From assembly GCA_914767885.1 (NCBI GenBank), contig CAJZBQ010000054.1, forward strand, positions 620,001 through 684,000: a DNA stretch of 64,000 nucleotides. Reading direction: 5' to 3'. Shown in pieces: positions 1 to 14,002 of this stretch (within the stretch, counting starts at the first letter, position 1; every line of letters starts with the position of its first letter). This DNA comes from Blepharisma stoltei (Eukaryota > Ciliophora > Heterotrichea > Heterotrichida > Blepharismidae). The notes under the pieces are model-generated. The model worked only from the letters and a program-made list of their open reading frames with translations. It was not told the DNA's origin and did not search any database. A program made the position numbers and the translations under genes.

Positions 1-78
1 TTTCCTAAGACTCTGATAAATTCATTAGTTGCTCCGGACCTATGTTCAACTCGCCATCTTTTTTAAAAACTATGATAA

Positions 79-231
79 AATGAAGAAAGCTTGCAATATG
101 GGGAGGGCGAAAAAAACTATGAGGAGGAATGCTTATATGAAAATGAGGAAGCAAACGAAAATATAAAAGAGATTGAATTTGGTGGACATGAAATAACTAT
201 CCAAGGTAAAAAAAAAGACGTAAAAGCATAA
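79..231 (+). CDS. possible 3' end of an acidic protein, partial
   Basis: An open frame without a visible start runs to a TAA at 229-231 and encodes a glutamate- and asparagine-rich tail ending ..KKKDVKA. A TAA lies in frame just upstream at 76-78, so the segment would need an upstream intron or IES junction that I could not identify. It may be the last exon of a gene entering from the left or chance coding. I recognise no family. Confidence 0.2.
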   Translation, partial: NEESLQYGEGEKNYEEECLYENEEANENIKEIEFGGHEITIQGKKKDVKA

Positions 232-1047
232 GTGGTGAAGAGATAATATTAAACTAATTGTAATTATGTAAATTCAAAAAGACCATTGATAAATGTTCAG
301 CAAATTCAAATTAATAAGTAATTCTCCAAATGAAAGATCGAAACCTAAGTTTAGTTGTTTTCATAATAAATAATTCAAATTTTATTCATATTATGTATCC
401 AAAACAGCCATTAATTAGCAGAATCAATAATCACAAGCATCTAATTTATCTTAGCCTATCTTTTCAAGCTGTATAAAATGCAGTATTTTGCAGGAATCCA
501 TTTTAATATTAAAATTTATTTTCAATTCTTTCATAGCTAAACCTGGTATCTGGCAAAACTTTTCAAATGAAGATTACTTCAGTTATAAAATTTTCAGTCC
601 CAGCAATACTCTGACTATAGGATCAAGCTTTTCACGCGCTTTATTATAACTATATTATGCATCTAACGCCTGAAATTAGCACTAATTTAAAGTTTTAGAG
701 GGTAATATCGTGCTACACTGGTAGATAATTGCTTTATAGGCAAATTAGTTCTTATTTCTCACTTTTAGATATCAAATATTCAGCTATTTGCCAATAAGAC
801 CCCCATCAAATAAATACAAAAGCATCTCCCTATTATAACAAAAATATTAAGAAAAAATATTCCTATGGTATTAAGTATGACTCATAATTATAAAAAAATT
901 ATCGTGTCCACTCAGCCTGCTTCTTGATTGCTCAATAAACTGTGCTGAATATTCTACCCTCTTCAGAAAAAATCCGCCAATAGTTTTCAAGATTGCCAAA
1001 AAAATGGTGATTTTAGCGTGGAATTTGAAATGAAAATTATAATTAAT
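232..1047. other. AT-rich stretch without a recognisable gene
   Basis: About 800 bp of AT-rich sequence with stops in all frames. No terminal-repeat element of families A, B or C, no tRNA and no conserved motif was seen. It probably holds the promoter of the H1-like gene and possibly decayed sequence. Confidence 0.4.
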
Positions 1048-2364
1048 ATGGCTAAAGCAGCACCAAAATCAAAACAAACAAGCAAAGCAGCACCAAAGAA
1101 AGCAGCACCAAAGAAGGTCATTACCAAAAAGGCAGCAGCTCCTAAAAAGGCAGCTGTCAAAAAGCAGGCCGCTAAGCCTAAGGTTGAAGAAAAGAAAGTA
1201 GAAGCACCTGCACAAGCAGCTCCAGCCCCAGTTTCAAAGAAAGCCCCAAAGAAAGCTGCACCTAAGAAAACACCAAAAGCTGCACCAAAAAAGACTGTAC
1301 CTAAATCACCAAAATCTCCAAAATCACCAAAGTCTCCTAAGGTTGAGGCAGTCCCAGAGCCAGCACCTGTTGAAGAGAAAAAGACACCTGCTAAAGCTGC
1401 TGACAAATCTCCTAAACCAAGTGCTAAAAAATCAGGACCTACTCCTAACTCCCACCTTTTAAATTTGAGCCAAGCATCGATAAAATTTGCATTTTTTGGA
1501 TGCTTGAACGCCATTAAAATTGTAACAAAAATTTAATTTTCAATATAAAAAATTTTATCGATGAAACTCCTAATTTTTAAAAAATTGGTTTTACCCTAAT
1601 TTAATAGAATGCTGTTTATGCAGTTCTCATGCTGAATCGATTAATTTTCTATTTGATTTTCAATTTATATTTTTTTGAAAAAAAATTAAAGTTGAAAATA
1701 CAAATTTTATTGACTTAATTTAATAAAAAGTAAGTAGAATGTGGTGCTAATTTATTTTTTTTTTAAAAAATGCTTTAAAAAAAAATTAATGATGGAAAAA
1801 ATAATTTTTATAAAATTATTTCTACCTAATTTAATAGATAAAATGCAAGTAGAATGCTATTTCAATAATTTTTTACACTGAGTCAATTAATTTTTTATAT
1901 AATTCTTCATAAAAATAAATTAAATTCGAACTATTGTGCTCAATTTATTACTTAAGATTATACAAAAAAATAAAAGATGAATACTAATTTTTATAAAACT
2001 AAAATTTAAATATTTTAATGAAAAAAGTGCAGTTAGAATGCTATTTAAATAATTTTCACAGTGAATCAACTAAATTTTTTTAATTATTTCTTCATAAAAA
2101 ATAAACTAAAATTCAAATTATTGTGGCCAAATTATATTTTTTAAAATTTTTAAAATTTTTTTTTGTTTTTTAAAAAAAATTAACTCCCTTTAAATTGTAA
2201 CAGGATTTTTTGTTCCAATTTAAAGGGGCGGGAGTAAGAAAACTACAACTCCAAAGAAAACCCCAGTTAAGACACCTAAAAAGACTCCTGGGAAATCAGC
2301 AAGCAAAGCTTCAGCTTCTAAAAGTGTTAAATCATCAGGAAAGGCGATATCGCGCAAAAAATAA
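1048..2364 (+). CDS. histone H1-like lysine/alanine/proline-rich protein, split by a B-family IES
   Basis: The protein is built of repeated KAAPKK and SPKSPK-like units, with no globular winged-helix domain. Ciliate linker histones typically have this composition, so a chromatin linker role is inferred. I start at the ATG followed by GCTAAAGCAGC, where the basic repeats begin; an upstream in-frame ATG adds only hydrophobic residues. Coding is interrupted after 1447 by 789 nt of AT-rich DNA and resumes at 2237. Joining at the flanking TA gives CCT AAG AAA, continuing the PKKTP repeat to a TAA at 2362-2364, for 175 aa in total. Without excision the protein would end in unrelated hydrophobic sequence. 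The assignment as H1 rests on composition only; another basic nuclear protein is possible. Confidence 0.7.
1446..2236. mobile_element. IES, family B MITE, in the H1-like gene
   Basis: The insert is flanked by TAA on both sides (1446-1448 and 2235-2237). The left end is CTCCCACCTTTTAAATTTG. The right end carries a palindromic pair of the same motif (TTTAAATTGTAAC...GTTCCAATTTAAA) followed by GGGAG. The inside holds three to four diverged tandem copies of a roughly 180-bp AT-rich unit, recognisable by GTAGAATGCTATTT near 1608, 1734, 1850 and 2035. Removing 789 nt restores the frame. Confidence 0.85.
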
Positions 2365-2768
2365 ACTGCCTAAATAATAAACTTTCCATTTTATAAATTT
2401 GTAAAATAATGACTAATAGGTATCATCCATTTTAAACGTGTGTTTTAGATTTCTTAAGATTATTATTATAATCAATTCCAGAATTTCTCTGTATAAAGCA
2501 TAATTATTGAATTCTAAATATAATAAAAAAGAGAACTAGAGAAATCTTTAGTTCGTGTAACGCCATAGAACATAATAAGCATATAACATTTAACAATTTT
2601 TTTTTTTATTACTCCCTTTAAGTTGGAACAAAATTGTTTCTCCATTTCAAGAAAGCTAAAAAAAAAATGAATATAAAAATTTTCACAATAAAAATCTTAA
2701 AATTTAATACGTCCAAATAATTTTATGGAAAATAAATATTTAATTCTTATTATCGTTTTTTTCATCAG
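2365..2768. other. intergenic, with a solo B-family end
   Basis: AT-rich and without a gene. At 2609-2655 there is one B-type terminal repeat, TTACTCCCTTTAAGTTGGAAC, closely followed by a degenerate inverted copy ending in CATTTCAAG. No partner end is visible, so this looks like a decayed or truncated B element. Confidence 0.45.
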
Positions 2769-3125
2769 CTATATCTTGTTCTGATTCTTTCCTGATTCTT
2801 GTTCTGATTCTGATTCTGATTCTTTTACCTCGTTGCTTTCCTCTTCCTTGCTTTTAAATATTGGTATCCGCTTATTGATGGCTGCATCGCTTTTTTCGTT
2901 ATTAGCTTTCTCATCAATCTCTATTGACTTTTTTTTCTCTTGCTCGCTAATTTCATTTGAATTGTATATTGGATTTTCAGATTCTCCCTTAATTTGCTTT
3001 ACTTTATTTTCTTGATCTTTCTCTTCATCAGTTTTCTTGTCTTTTACTTGTTTTTCTGAAATGATAATTTCTTTCTGTGGTTCATATATAAAAGTATTTA
3101 AGATATCTAGGAATATTTTAAGCAT
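2769..3125 (-). CDS. small acidic low-complexity protein
   Basis: The open frame runs from ATG to TAG and encodes 118 aa, rich in Glu, Lys and Ser, with an ESESESEQES run near the C-terminus. The first 15 residues (MLKIFLDILNTFIYE) are hydrophobic, which could be a short amphipathic helix or signal. It lies downstream of the RING-H2 gene on the same strand. I recognise no family, and low-complexity composition makes both homology and reality uncertain. Confidence 0.35.
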   Translation of the reverse strand: MLKIFLDILNTFIYEPQKEIIISEKQVKDKKTDEEKDQENKVKQIKGESENPIYNSNEISEQEKKKSIEIDEKANNEKSDAAINKRIPIFKSKEEESNEVKESESESEQESGKNQNKI

Positions 3126-3155
3126 TGAATTATATATTTATATCGAAAATGTATA

Positions 3156-3203
3156 GTGGCCAGCTTCGTATTTTCCCAATTCTGGAATTACGAAGATGGC
3201 CAC
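3156..3203. repeat. imperfect inverted repeat between two minus-strand genes
   Basis: GTGGCCAGCTTCGTAtt pairs with aattACGAAGATGGCCAC across a short AT loop. It lies in the 3' flank of the RING-H2 gene. It could be a transcript-end hairpin or a tiny foldback element; the sequence alone does not decide. Confidence 0.4.
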
Positions 3204-3311
3204 GAGTATAGGCCGTATACTAGTGCCAAATATTTATATATTTGGAAAAATGCTCAATTTTAATTAAAGACGATCATTCATATAGAAGAGATATGCCTCA
3301 GATTAATTAAT

Positions 3312-4655
3312 TTAAATATCTTTCTGGTCTATTGGCTTGTTATCAATCTCACTCTGATTATTTTTATCGCTATTCTTTTTATCAGAGGAACCTCTTGAAG
3401 GTGTTGAGTCTTCAACACTTTGATCTTTATCTTCGATTAGCTTCTGTTTGCATACTGGGCAGAAGCCATTTATCTTGCTCCATCTATCAATGCATTTTAA
3501 ATGAAAAATATGCTTGCAATTTAACATTCTTGCCTTTTCTCAGTTTTCAAATGCTTTGGAACAAAAAGAGCAAGCGCAAAACTCTTTTCCAAAAACGTCC
3601 CATTGCATTTCAGGGAAGTAATCATCCATTTCATCACTGGTTAAGCACTTTTCCTTTTCTCTAACTACTCTAGCTTCTTTTTCTTCTTCAACTCTTTGGC
3701 AGCCTTTCCTGCATACACAAAAAGCCATGCCCAGGAATGGAAGACCAACACAGACACAAAGTGGAACAAGTCATGTTTCTATTAAGCCAGAGCTATCTGA
3801 AGAATCTTTATTAATCTTTATACTGAATGTACAATTTTCATCAGTTTTTGGACAATGGACTGCGTATATTCAATAATTTAAATCATTTTTAATTTCACGG
3901 GTGATAGTATCATTTTCTCCAAAGCTCATATTGAAAGTCTGTGCAAATGCTCCTGGTAAAAATCCTTTTATGTCTTCCTCTTGAGTTAAATTTTTAAAAT
4001 ATAACTCTGGCTCCCCAATGTTTTTGACCACTTTTATTGTGTAATCTTTTCCTAAAGGGTCGTAATAAAAGAATTGCCATTGATCAGATTCGAGAGAAAC
4101 TGTTTGATTTTTCGCATTCTTTGCTTGGTTCATAGGGGTATCACACAGCCTTCCTAAATGTCCCCTATATGGACAAACACAGTTCCCCTTTTTACACTTA
4201 CTATCTAGAGAACAATTTTGATAGCAATTAACAGTATCATTTTTTTGTCTATCATTGAGTATATATGAAACTCCCATATACTCTGAATAGACTCCAATTT
4301 TATAGGCATCTCCTTCTTTTAGCAAGCTCTTAGGAATCACTATTCAGCTTGAAGTCTCATTTTTACTTCATGCATCAAAATCATAGTAGTCTGCATCATG
4401 ATCATAGGTGCCACTTGTTATATTGAAACTAAAGCTTGGATTTATAGATTTTTTTGCCATAAGTAAGACAGGAACTTTTGGAGTCTTTGATGCTAGCTCT
4501 ATTATAATATCACTCTTCCAGTGAAGTGTGGCGTTGTCTACCGTTCATGTAGCAATATACATCGGAGAAACTTGTGTAACGTCCTCTCTTCACTCCAAGG
4601 CAGATATTCCTAAAATTGCCAGAACTTCTATCAATTTGACGAAATTATAGAACAT
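3312..4655 (-). CDS. single-pass membrane RING-H2 protein, probable E3 ubiquitin ligase
   Basis: One uninterrupted frame of 447 aa containing several in-frame TGA codons read as Trp. The N-terminus (MFYNFVKLIEVLAILGISAL) looks like a signal peptide. An EGF-like cysteine cluster follows (CYQNCSLDSKCKKGNCVCP, then CDTP). A transmembrane segment comes next (LVPLCVCVGLPFLGMAFCV). The cytoplasmic RING-H2 reads CACSFC...CKHIFHLKCIDRW...CPVC with all zinc ligands in place, and the tail is hydrophilic. This layout of lumenal region, one membrane span and RING resembles transmembrane RING E3 ligases of the endomembrane system. Family membership is firm; substrate and compartment are not known. Confidence 0.8.
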
Positions 4656-4923
4656 ATTTATTACATAAAATTCTTGATTTTCAGCTATCTATTCAAGACA
4701 AAAATGTCTCTCTTTAATTAACTAATTTAACTACTAATTCTCTTTCAACATATACTTGAACCTATCATCCATATGCCTGCTATAAATGAATAGATAGTGC
4801 TACCAAAATTAGATTCGATTCAAAATTAATAAAATTAATAGAAGCCAAGTTTTCAGAGCAATATTAAAGAGAGATTAAGATAAAATAATAATTTCTACCC
4901 AGACTTAAAAATTAAATGATTGA

Positions 4924-6252
4924 TTACAAAATGCAAGCTAATTTCTTTGTTTCTAAATCAAATCTGTAAAAAATTGTTTTATCATACGATGCTACTCCGA
5001 AAAAGATTGAATTATTATTATAAGTTCTGGAAGACATGAAGCCAATTATTGGGTTCGAGGCGCTAATTTCATTTCAATTGTATTCATCAAAAAGTCCACT
5101 TTCATATGTCTTATCACAAGAATTAAAAACATAGGCTCTTCCTTTCGCTGATGCTAAAACTTTGTTGTAGCTTATATTAAAAGTGAGTATTTTCGAATAA
5201 CTGTTTAATTCAATGTCATACTTATATAAAATGTCATGGTTACTACCAGAGATTAATATGCTTTCTTTGAAAGCCAAGCAAGAGCAGAAAGGAGAATTTT
5301 TAGGCATTGAGCAAAGCTTACTTCATTTTCCTCTTTTTAAGTCAAACTTTTCCACAGAGTCTAAATCTTTAGTTCCAAATCCTCCGAAAACATAAACATT
5401 ATCTTCAAAGTATATGGATCCACACATAAATCGAGGTTGTCCTGATTTCAATATTTTAACATCTAATTGGGAATTAATTATGCAAGTTGTCCCTCTTGCA
5501 GGATATTCATTTCCAAAGCAAAACAGTTGGTCATCAGGAAGCTGCGTTATGCATGTTCCTACTGAAAGCTGCTTTGGAAAGTTGATGTTTATAAATTCTT
5601 GAGTTTTGGTTTCTGTGTCATAGATTATAAAATTTCCTTCATCGCAAATATCTTTAGGAAATAAATATAATTGTTTATTGCTATAAATATCAAAACTTCT
5701 CTTCTTTTGAAAAAGCTTTATCAATAAAGTTTCTAACTTATCAAGAAATTTGTATTGTGTAAAATAAGCATTAAGTGAAGTCTTAATCTCTGAATAGCTA
5801 TTCATTAATAATCCTAAACTTATATGGTTCTCAATATAATTTCTAATCGTTTGGCACTCTGCTTTTAAAGATGTAATTAAATAATGAATTTTATCAATCT
5901 CTGATCATTTTTCAATAAATTCTTCATAGCAAGAGAATGTTAAACAGAATTGCTTATCATAGAAACAATAAAAATTCCCAATTAGCTGACTGAATTCTCT
6001 TTTCAAATCATTAATTTTAGAAATTGTTTGTGTCATTTCCTCAAAAAAATTGTTTACTAAATGCTGTGGAATTTGTTGATCCTTAAAATTTGCATTATCT
6101 CTTTTATCAACAGATTGGTAAATGATTTGTATTGTCTCAAATAATGTGCTTTCATCTGTTTTACTTCAATTTTGATGTATTAAATCTTGATTTCTCCTAT
6201 CACTGCAAAAGTTTAAATGACTTAATCCGTGAAAAGGATGAGCATTTTCCAT
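4924..6252 (-). CDS. kelch-repeat-like protein
   Basis: A single frame of 442 aa read with TGA as Trp. Residues about 1-150 are helical. The second half has repeated beta-propeller blades, with signatures such as NVYVFGGFGTKDLDSVEKFD and a preceding PARGTTC...MCGSIYF blade, ending ..DLETKKLACIL. The start is chosen at the ATG of MENAHPFHG because TAA and TAG block the same frame upstream. The first residues (HPFHGLSHLNFC) recall a degenerate B-box. An overlapping frame upstream (to 6418) stays open for 72 codons and could hide an alternative 5' exon, but I found no splice that joins it. Confidence 0.65.
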
Positions 6253-6813
6253 CTTGAATTATTTGAAGAATTATATGTGGGAGTAAAGACAATTTATAAA
6301 TATATTTAATGCCTAGGGCCGTAATAGCTAAAACATAACTGGAAGCAGAAAAAAAATTTTCACCAACTCTGTTATAAGCCTCTTTAAATATATCATTTTC
6401 TTCCACTAGTAATTTCATTAGAATTAAATGCTCGAAGTTGCGATCGTATTAATTAATTCAATTGAGAAAAGAAAGTCACCACCCAATTCATTTTATTAAA
6501 TAAGTAATTTTTATTTTTTATTGGGAAATCAAATTAATAGTAACAATAAGCAAATTATTTGACACAACACGAACTTGAAGGCTAACTCTCATATAATCCT
6601 ACTAGCATCAAAGATATTGTGTTAGCCTCAGTTATATTGATTTAAAAAATGAGTGATAAGTTTCAAATAATAAAGTAATATTTGAATAAATTTTTTGCTT
6701 TTTATTTGAAGATCCTCAAATATATATATAATAATTCAAAATTAGTTCAGCAATTCTAAAAATTTACAATAAATCTGATTAGAAGTGTTATATAAATAAT
6801 TATCCAATTTTTT
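6253..6813. other. AT-rich intergenic region
   Basis: No terminal repeats or recognisable gene. An open stretch up to 6418 overlaps the kelch-like start in another frame and is treated as doubtful. Confidence 0.35.
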
Positions 6814-7203
6814 CTAATGCTTCTTTGATAGGTAATTAACACAATCATCAATTGTTTCAAATCTTTTTGCTGCTTGTTGAGCCATAATTGGGCTATAGCC
6901 CATATTCACTAATAGTTCTTTAAGAGTAGTTTTATCAATACTACTAATTGATCTTTGCTGAGAATTTTGATTAGTATATATCGGCCCTTTTGGAGCTTGA
7001 TTATGGGCTGGTTTTTGATTATAATTAGGGGTAGATGGAATAACAGGGATAGGTGGAGGCAAAGATAAATTTAGAGCTACTTGAATCTTAACCTCATTAT
7101 CTATTAATATTTGGGCCATCTGATAAGCTTCTTCTACGTTTCCCTGGTTTATAGCATTTTGGAATGCTTGACAATAGTAATTTACCCATTCTACATCTAC
7201 CAT
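6814..7203 (-). CDS. UBA-domain protein
   Basis: 129 aa if started at MVDVEW; the frame stays open further upstream but that extension is AT-rich and hydrophobic. The C-terminal 40 residues (TLKELLVNMGYSPIMAQQAAKRF..IDDCVNYL) fit a UBA-type three-helix ubiquitin-binding fold, including the MGY loop. The N-terminal half is helical, followed by a proline-rich linker. It is probably an adaptor in ubiquitin signalling; partners unknown. Confidence 0.6.
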   Translation of the reverse strand: MVDVEWVNYYCQAFQNAINQGNVEEAYQMAQILIDNEVKIQVALNLSLPPPIPVIPSTPNYNQKPAHNQAPKGPIYTNQNSQQRSISSIDKTTLKELLVNMGYSPIMAQQAAKRFETIDDCVNYLSKKH

Positions 7204-7546
7204 TTTAATTATTATAGCTTTTAATAAAAAGTTTAAACAATCAATAATGCTGGAGGCTAAAGCCAGATCGTTTTTTGAAATTTCAAACAAAATTCAGGAT
7301 AATAGTAAATAAATGCGAATGGGCTAAATTCATTTAATGAACCTATAAAATACATTTTATGAGAGCAGCTTTTATTCACGATTTGCGCTATAATAACTTC
7401 TATTTAAAAAGATAAGAAATTTTAATACTTTCATCTTTTATTTTATTTAAGCTGCTTAAGTTTTCAATGTAACTTACTGTTTATATAATAAATTAAATAT
7501 ACAAAGCGCTGCATAATTGTCTGATAAAGACAAATTTCAAAAAGAT
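7204..7546. other. AT-rich intergenic region
   Basis: I see nothing beyond the tRNA terminator at its right edge. Confidence 0.4.
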
Positions 7547-7617
7547 GGATTAACCGGGGATTGAACCCGGGGCCTTCTACTTGCGAAGCAGATGTGATAC
7601 CACTTCACCATTAACCC
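7547..7617 (-). tRNA. tRNA-Ala (anticodon CGC)
   Basis: 71 nt fold into a cloverleaf on the minus strand. The acceptor GGGTTAA pairs with TTAATCC and includes the G3:U70 pair that identifies alanine tRNAs. The anticodon stem TCTGC/GTAGA encloses TTCGCAA with anticodon CGC. The T arm contains GGTTCAATCCC (B box) and the D arm TGGTGAAGTGG (A box). A short T run just downstream (plus-strand A run near 7539-7543) fits Pol III termination. No intron. Confidence 0.9.
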
Positions 7618-7774
7618 ATTGATAGCTATAATAGTTTTTCATCACTTTTATATTCATTAAGCGCTTATTTTAGCTAATCTCTGTTTAAAAGCTATTTCTA
7701 ATTGCATTAATTTTATAAATTTAGGCTGCATATTATCAAAATTAAGCAGATCATGTTCGGCTTATTATTTCAAT

Positions 7775-8212
7775 CTAATTGTTTTCTTCTTCTTTTGGCT
7801 GCCCAACAAAAGATTTTTTGATTTGATGCTTTATAAAATAGCTTCCTTTTTTTTGAATTTGCTGCCTTCGCTTTAGTCCTTTTAGCTCAACTTCTTTTCT
7901 ATTGCATTTATCTTTAATTTCTTCCACCTCTTTAGCTAGTTTAGCTTTCCGAACTTTTTGCACCATTATAGCTTCTCTAAGCTCATATAGCTTCGGCTGA
8001 AGTGTAGTCAAAAGCTCAGGCAAATCAATTTCCGGCTCTGGCAGCAACAAAGACGGAATATTACGTTTAATTGAGTCGTTTTCTATTTTCAGCTCTTCCA
8101 CACGCGATTTGGCTTCTCGAAGATCTAGACTAGCAAGAATTAGCGCTTTGTGTAAAATTTTTTGTTCTTCTTCTAATGAATCAATATTTTTAGGATTTTG
8201 CAACTTTATCAT
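7775..8212 (-). CDS. 145-aa coiled-coil protein
   Basis: A single open frame. Two helical heptad-rich segments (about residues 13-50 and 65-125) are separated by a proline/leucine-rich linker (SLLLPEPEIDLPELL). The C-terminus is basic, then acidic. It is divergently arranged with CDC48, only 79 bp start to start, so the two may share a promoter. I do not recognise the family. Confidence 0.6.
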   Translation of the reverse strand: MIKLQNPKNIDSLEEEQKILHKALILASLDLREAKSRVEELKIENDSIKRNIPSLLLPEPEIDLPELLTTLQPKLYELREAIMVQKVRKAKLAKEVEEIKDKCNRKEVELKGLKRRQQIQKKGSYFIKHQIKKSFVGQPKEEENN

Positions 8213-8225
8213 TTTTATTTGCTAA

Positions 8226-11391
<3,166 letters not shown>

Positions 11392-11516
11392 TCAATACAT
11401 TAATTAAATATATTTTTAATAAACTCTATTATTGACTGAAATTTATATAGCCTGCAAACTTAATTTTAAAATAGCTTATATCCGCAATTTATCAAGGACA
11501 ATATTAAAGCTTATCA

Positions 11517-12960
11517 TTAATCTTCATCGGAGGACCACTCTCTACTTTCATTTTCTTGGTTGCCATATTTAGCGTCAGCGAGTGTCTGTGGTTTTGCTAC
11601 ACTTCCAGAAACTGGCGGTTCATGGATTTCTTTGAATCTTCTTTGAATTTGCTCTTTAAGCTGTGCAAACGGATCTTTGGATTTTGACCCTCCTAGTCCT
11701 GGTTTTCCAGCATCAGGCTTTGTGTCGTTGATAACTGTCTTTTTGAGTCTCGCTAGAGGATTTTCAGTTCTGAGATCGTCAAGCATTTTGCTACGGGCAT
11801 TTTCGTTAGGATGAGATGGAAGTGGAACGTCTTTTGGAGGAGGTGGGACGCTAGAAACGGATGAAATAACTGAACGTGGAGGTGGTGGAGGTGGAGGTGG
11901 TGGAGGTGGTGGGGGAGCAGTTCTCGGCTTAGATTGGGCCGGCTGTGATGGAGGCGGTGGAGGCGGTGGAGGAGGTGGTGGTGGAGGTGGCTGAGTTCTT
12001 GGGGCTGGCTGAGAAGAAGGCTTAGGTGACGATGATCCAGGAAGGCTTGGCAATGGAGGCAGATTTTCTGTTTTCGGTAAGCTTGGTAAAGGCTTTGAGT
12101 TATCTCCTAAGTTCGGAAGTGAAGGCAATGCTCCTACTTTTTTGGTTGGCTGGAAAATGAAGTTATCCTCTTCAAGGTCTTCGTCCCAGTCAAGATTTGC
12201 AATTCCAGCAATATTCAACTGTGAAGGCATTTCCATTTTTGGTGTTGGGTCACTATCAGGAACAAAATCAAACTTTTTTTCTTGGTATTCTAATGAATTT
12301 GTAGAGTTTCGGAGAGTTGATGGAGCATCTGGCAGCGAAAAAGACTGAGCAATAGATGGTCTTACCAATGGCTTTTCAACTTGCATTTCTTGCTCTTCCA
12401 TTTGATAAGGATTATCTTTTGACCCAAACAAGAGGAGACTTGTTGCAAAGGCCAAAGTCTCAGGATAGTCTCCAAGGCCCATTTCTTCATGCTTTTGAGG
12501 CTTATCAAGCATTGTCGGAGTCGGAATATCCATTGAGGTATAGAGCTCATATAGCATTTTAACATCAGATACATGTGAAACTGGTGCTCTTCCTGGGTGC
12601 TGGATTTCATGGACTGTAGGGTGGAATTTGGGCATTGGTTTCTGAGGAGGCAGCAATTGGTCATCATGTCTGTCAATCTTCGGGAAAAGAGATGTGGATT
12701 GAATTGTGAGTGCGCGAGTTGCCCCAGCAATGACGTCTACTTTAGATTTGGCAGCTGCAACCCTTTGAGTGATTCCATCTACTCTCGCTCTGCATTCTTT
12801 GACCTAAATAAACCGTACTCTTCCTGCCACTGAGTCCATGGTTTTGTTGAACATGTCATCTAAGTACTCGAGAACCCCAACTATTCTCTCGTAGCTTTCA
12901 AATTGATACAAATCTGTCGGAAGGACTAAAATAGAACTCACTGGGAACAACGCTCGACAT
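11517..12960 (-). CDS. WASHC1: WASH complex subunit 1 (Arp2/3 activator)
   Basis: About 470 aa. It activates Arp2/3 on endosomes within the WASH complex. The N-terminal WASH homology region begins MSSVVPILPTDLYQFES and continues RVKECRARVDGITQRV. A proline-rich middle carries two long polyproline runs (about 230-275). The C-terminus is a VCA module: WH2-like ARSKMLDDLRTENPLARLKK, a connector helix, and an acidic end with the conserved Trp (EWSSDED). Two introns are inferred: a 16-nt one at 12926-12941 (GTGAGTTCTATTTTAG) and a 15-nt one at 12804-12818 (GTACGGTTTATTTAG); both are needed to keep the frame. The family assignment is firm because the N-terminal homology and the VCA agree. Confidence 0.88.
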
Positions 12961-13076
12961 ATTTATTGCACCAAAAATTAGCACTAATTTAGATTAAAAT
13001 TCGATTTAGCCATCTCATTCTTTTCAATTTAAGCTCTTAAACTAGTCTGAGTCCTTATTAATCATGTAAATTACAA

Positions 13077-13685
13077 TTAGTAATCCCTAAGTTTACTCGT
13101 AATTGAATCTTTCAATTTATGGTTCTCAGCTTGAAGTAAACTGTTTTCTCTTGCCAAATCAGCAATGTCCTGCACAATCTTTTTAATTTTATCTTCTCTG
13201 GCTGCATCTTTATTAATGAACTTCAGCATAAGCTCTTTGTGCATATTAAGCATTTCGGAAAACTATATATCCATTACTTTGGTGCTCAAGGTGTCTTGAA
13301 ACATCAGCATAACAGGAATTGGGACACTATCACAGTCATGGTGTCTTGAAATTTCACTCGGAGTCCGGATATCATGGCTCCTTCTGGGCGCTTGGTCGTA
13401 ATACTCAATATCTGTACTTACTTCTTTGTCAATCAGTTTCCTGTTCATTGGGCTTGGACCTTTGCTTAAGTTTCTTTGTAAATAAGGAGGAGTTGAATCG
13501 ATTAAGCTGTCTCGTTTATCATGATTATGCTTAATTCGAGCCGTTGCCTCAGCTTGAGAAATATCTTGAGGAACAGGAACTTGGATATTCTCCGCATCTT
13601 TGCCAGAGTGCACTTCTGTCATCACGTCAATTTTGTCTGAGTCTTGTAAATTGGAAATTGTGAATCGGCCCTTTTTGCTTGTCAT
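13077..13685 (-). CDS. 197-aa protein with disordered N-terminus and C-terminal coiled coil
   Basis: Exon 1 (MTSKKGRFTISNLQ...) encodes a Ser/Pro/His-rich, probably disordered region. A 15-nt intron GTAATGGATATATAG lies at 13263-13277. Exon 2 encodes FSEMLNMHKELMLKFINK...ARENSLLQAENHKLKDS, a clear coiled coil, ending at TAA. I do not recognise the family. It lies between WASHC1 and a kinesin, all on the minus strand. Confidence 0.6.
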
Positions 13686-14002
13686 CGTAAAAAATTATTA
13701 TGGAAATGAAAAAATTAGAAAAATAAATTGGGAGGCAAAGTAGATTTGATCATGTGTAGGCAGCTGAGTATAGAAAAATTATTATAAAACTTAGGTTATC
13801 AGTCCAACCAAGTTTAATTTTGTGCCAGGCTGAAGTAAATTAGCACAAACATACAATCTATTATAGTCACTAAACAATAGGTTCTTGACTAGGAATATTG
13901 CAAGTGTATTGCATTTTACTTTCATTAAATCTTGTATTATTGATTAAGCTATTATAGTTAAAAATTAAAAAAATTTATCATTTATCAAACCTTGTTTCTT
14001 CT
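13686..14002. other. AT-rich intergenic region
   Basis: I see no gene or element in it. Confidence 0.4.

Noticed and set aside
987-1514. Long minus-strand frame opposite the H1-like gene
   Set aside because: It is the antisense of a KAAPKK repeat and gives only Phe/Ala/Gly low complexity.
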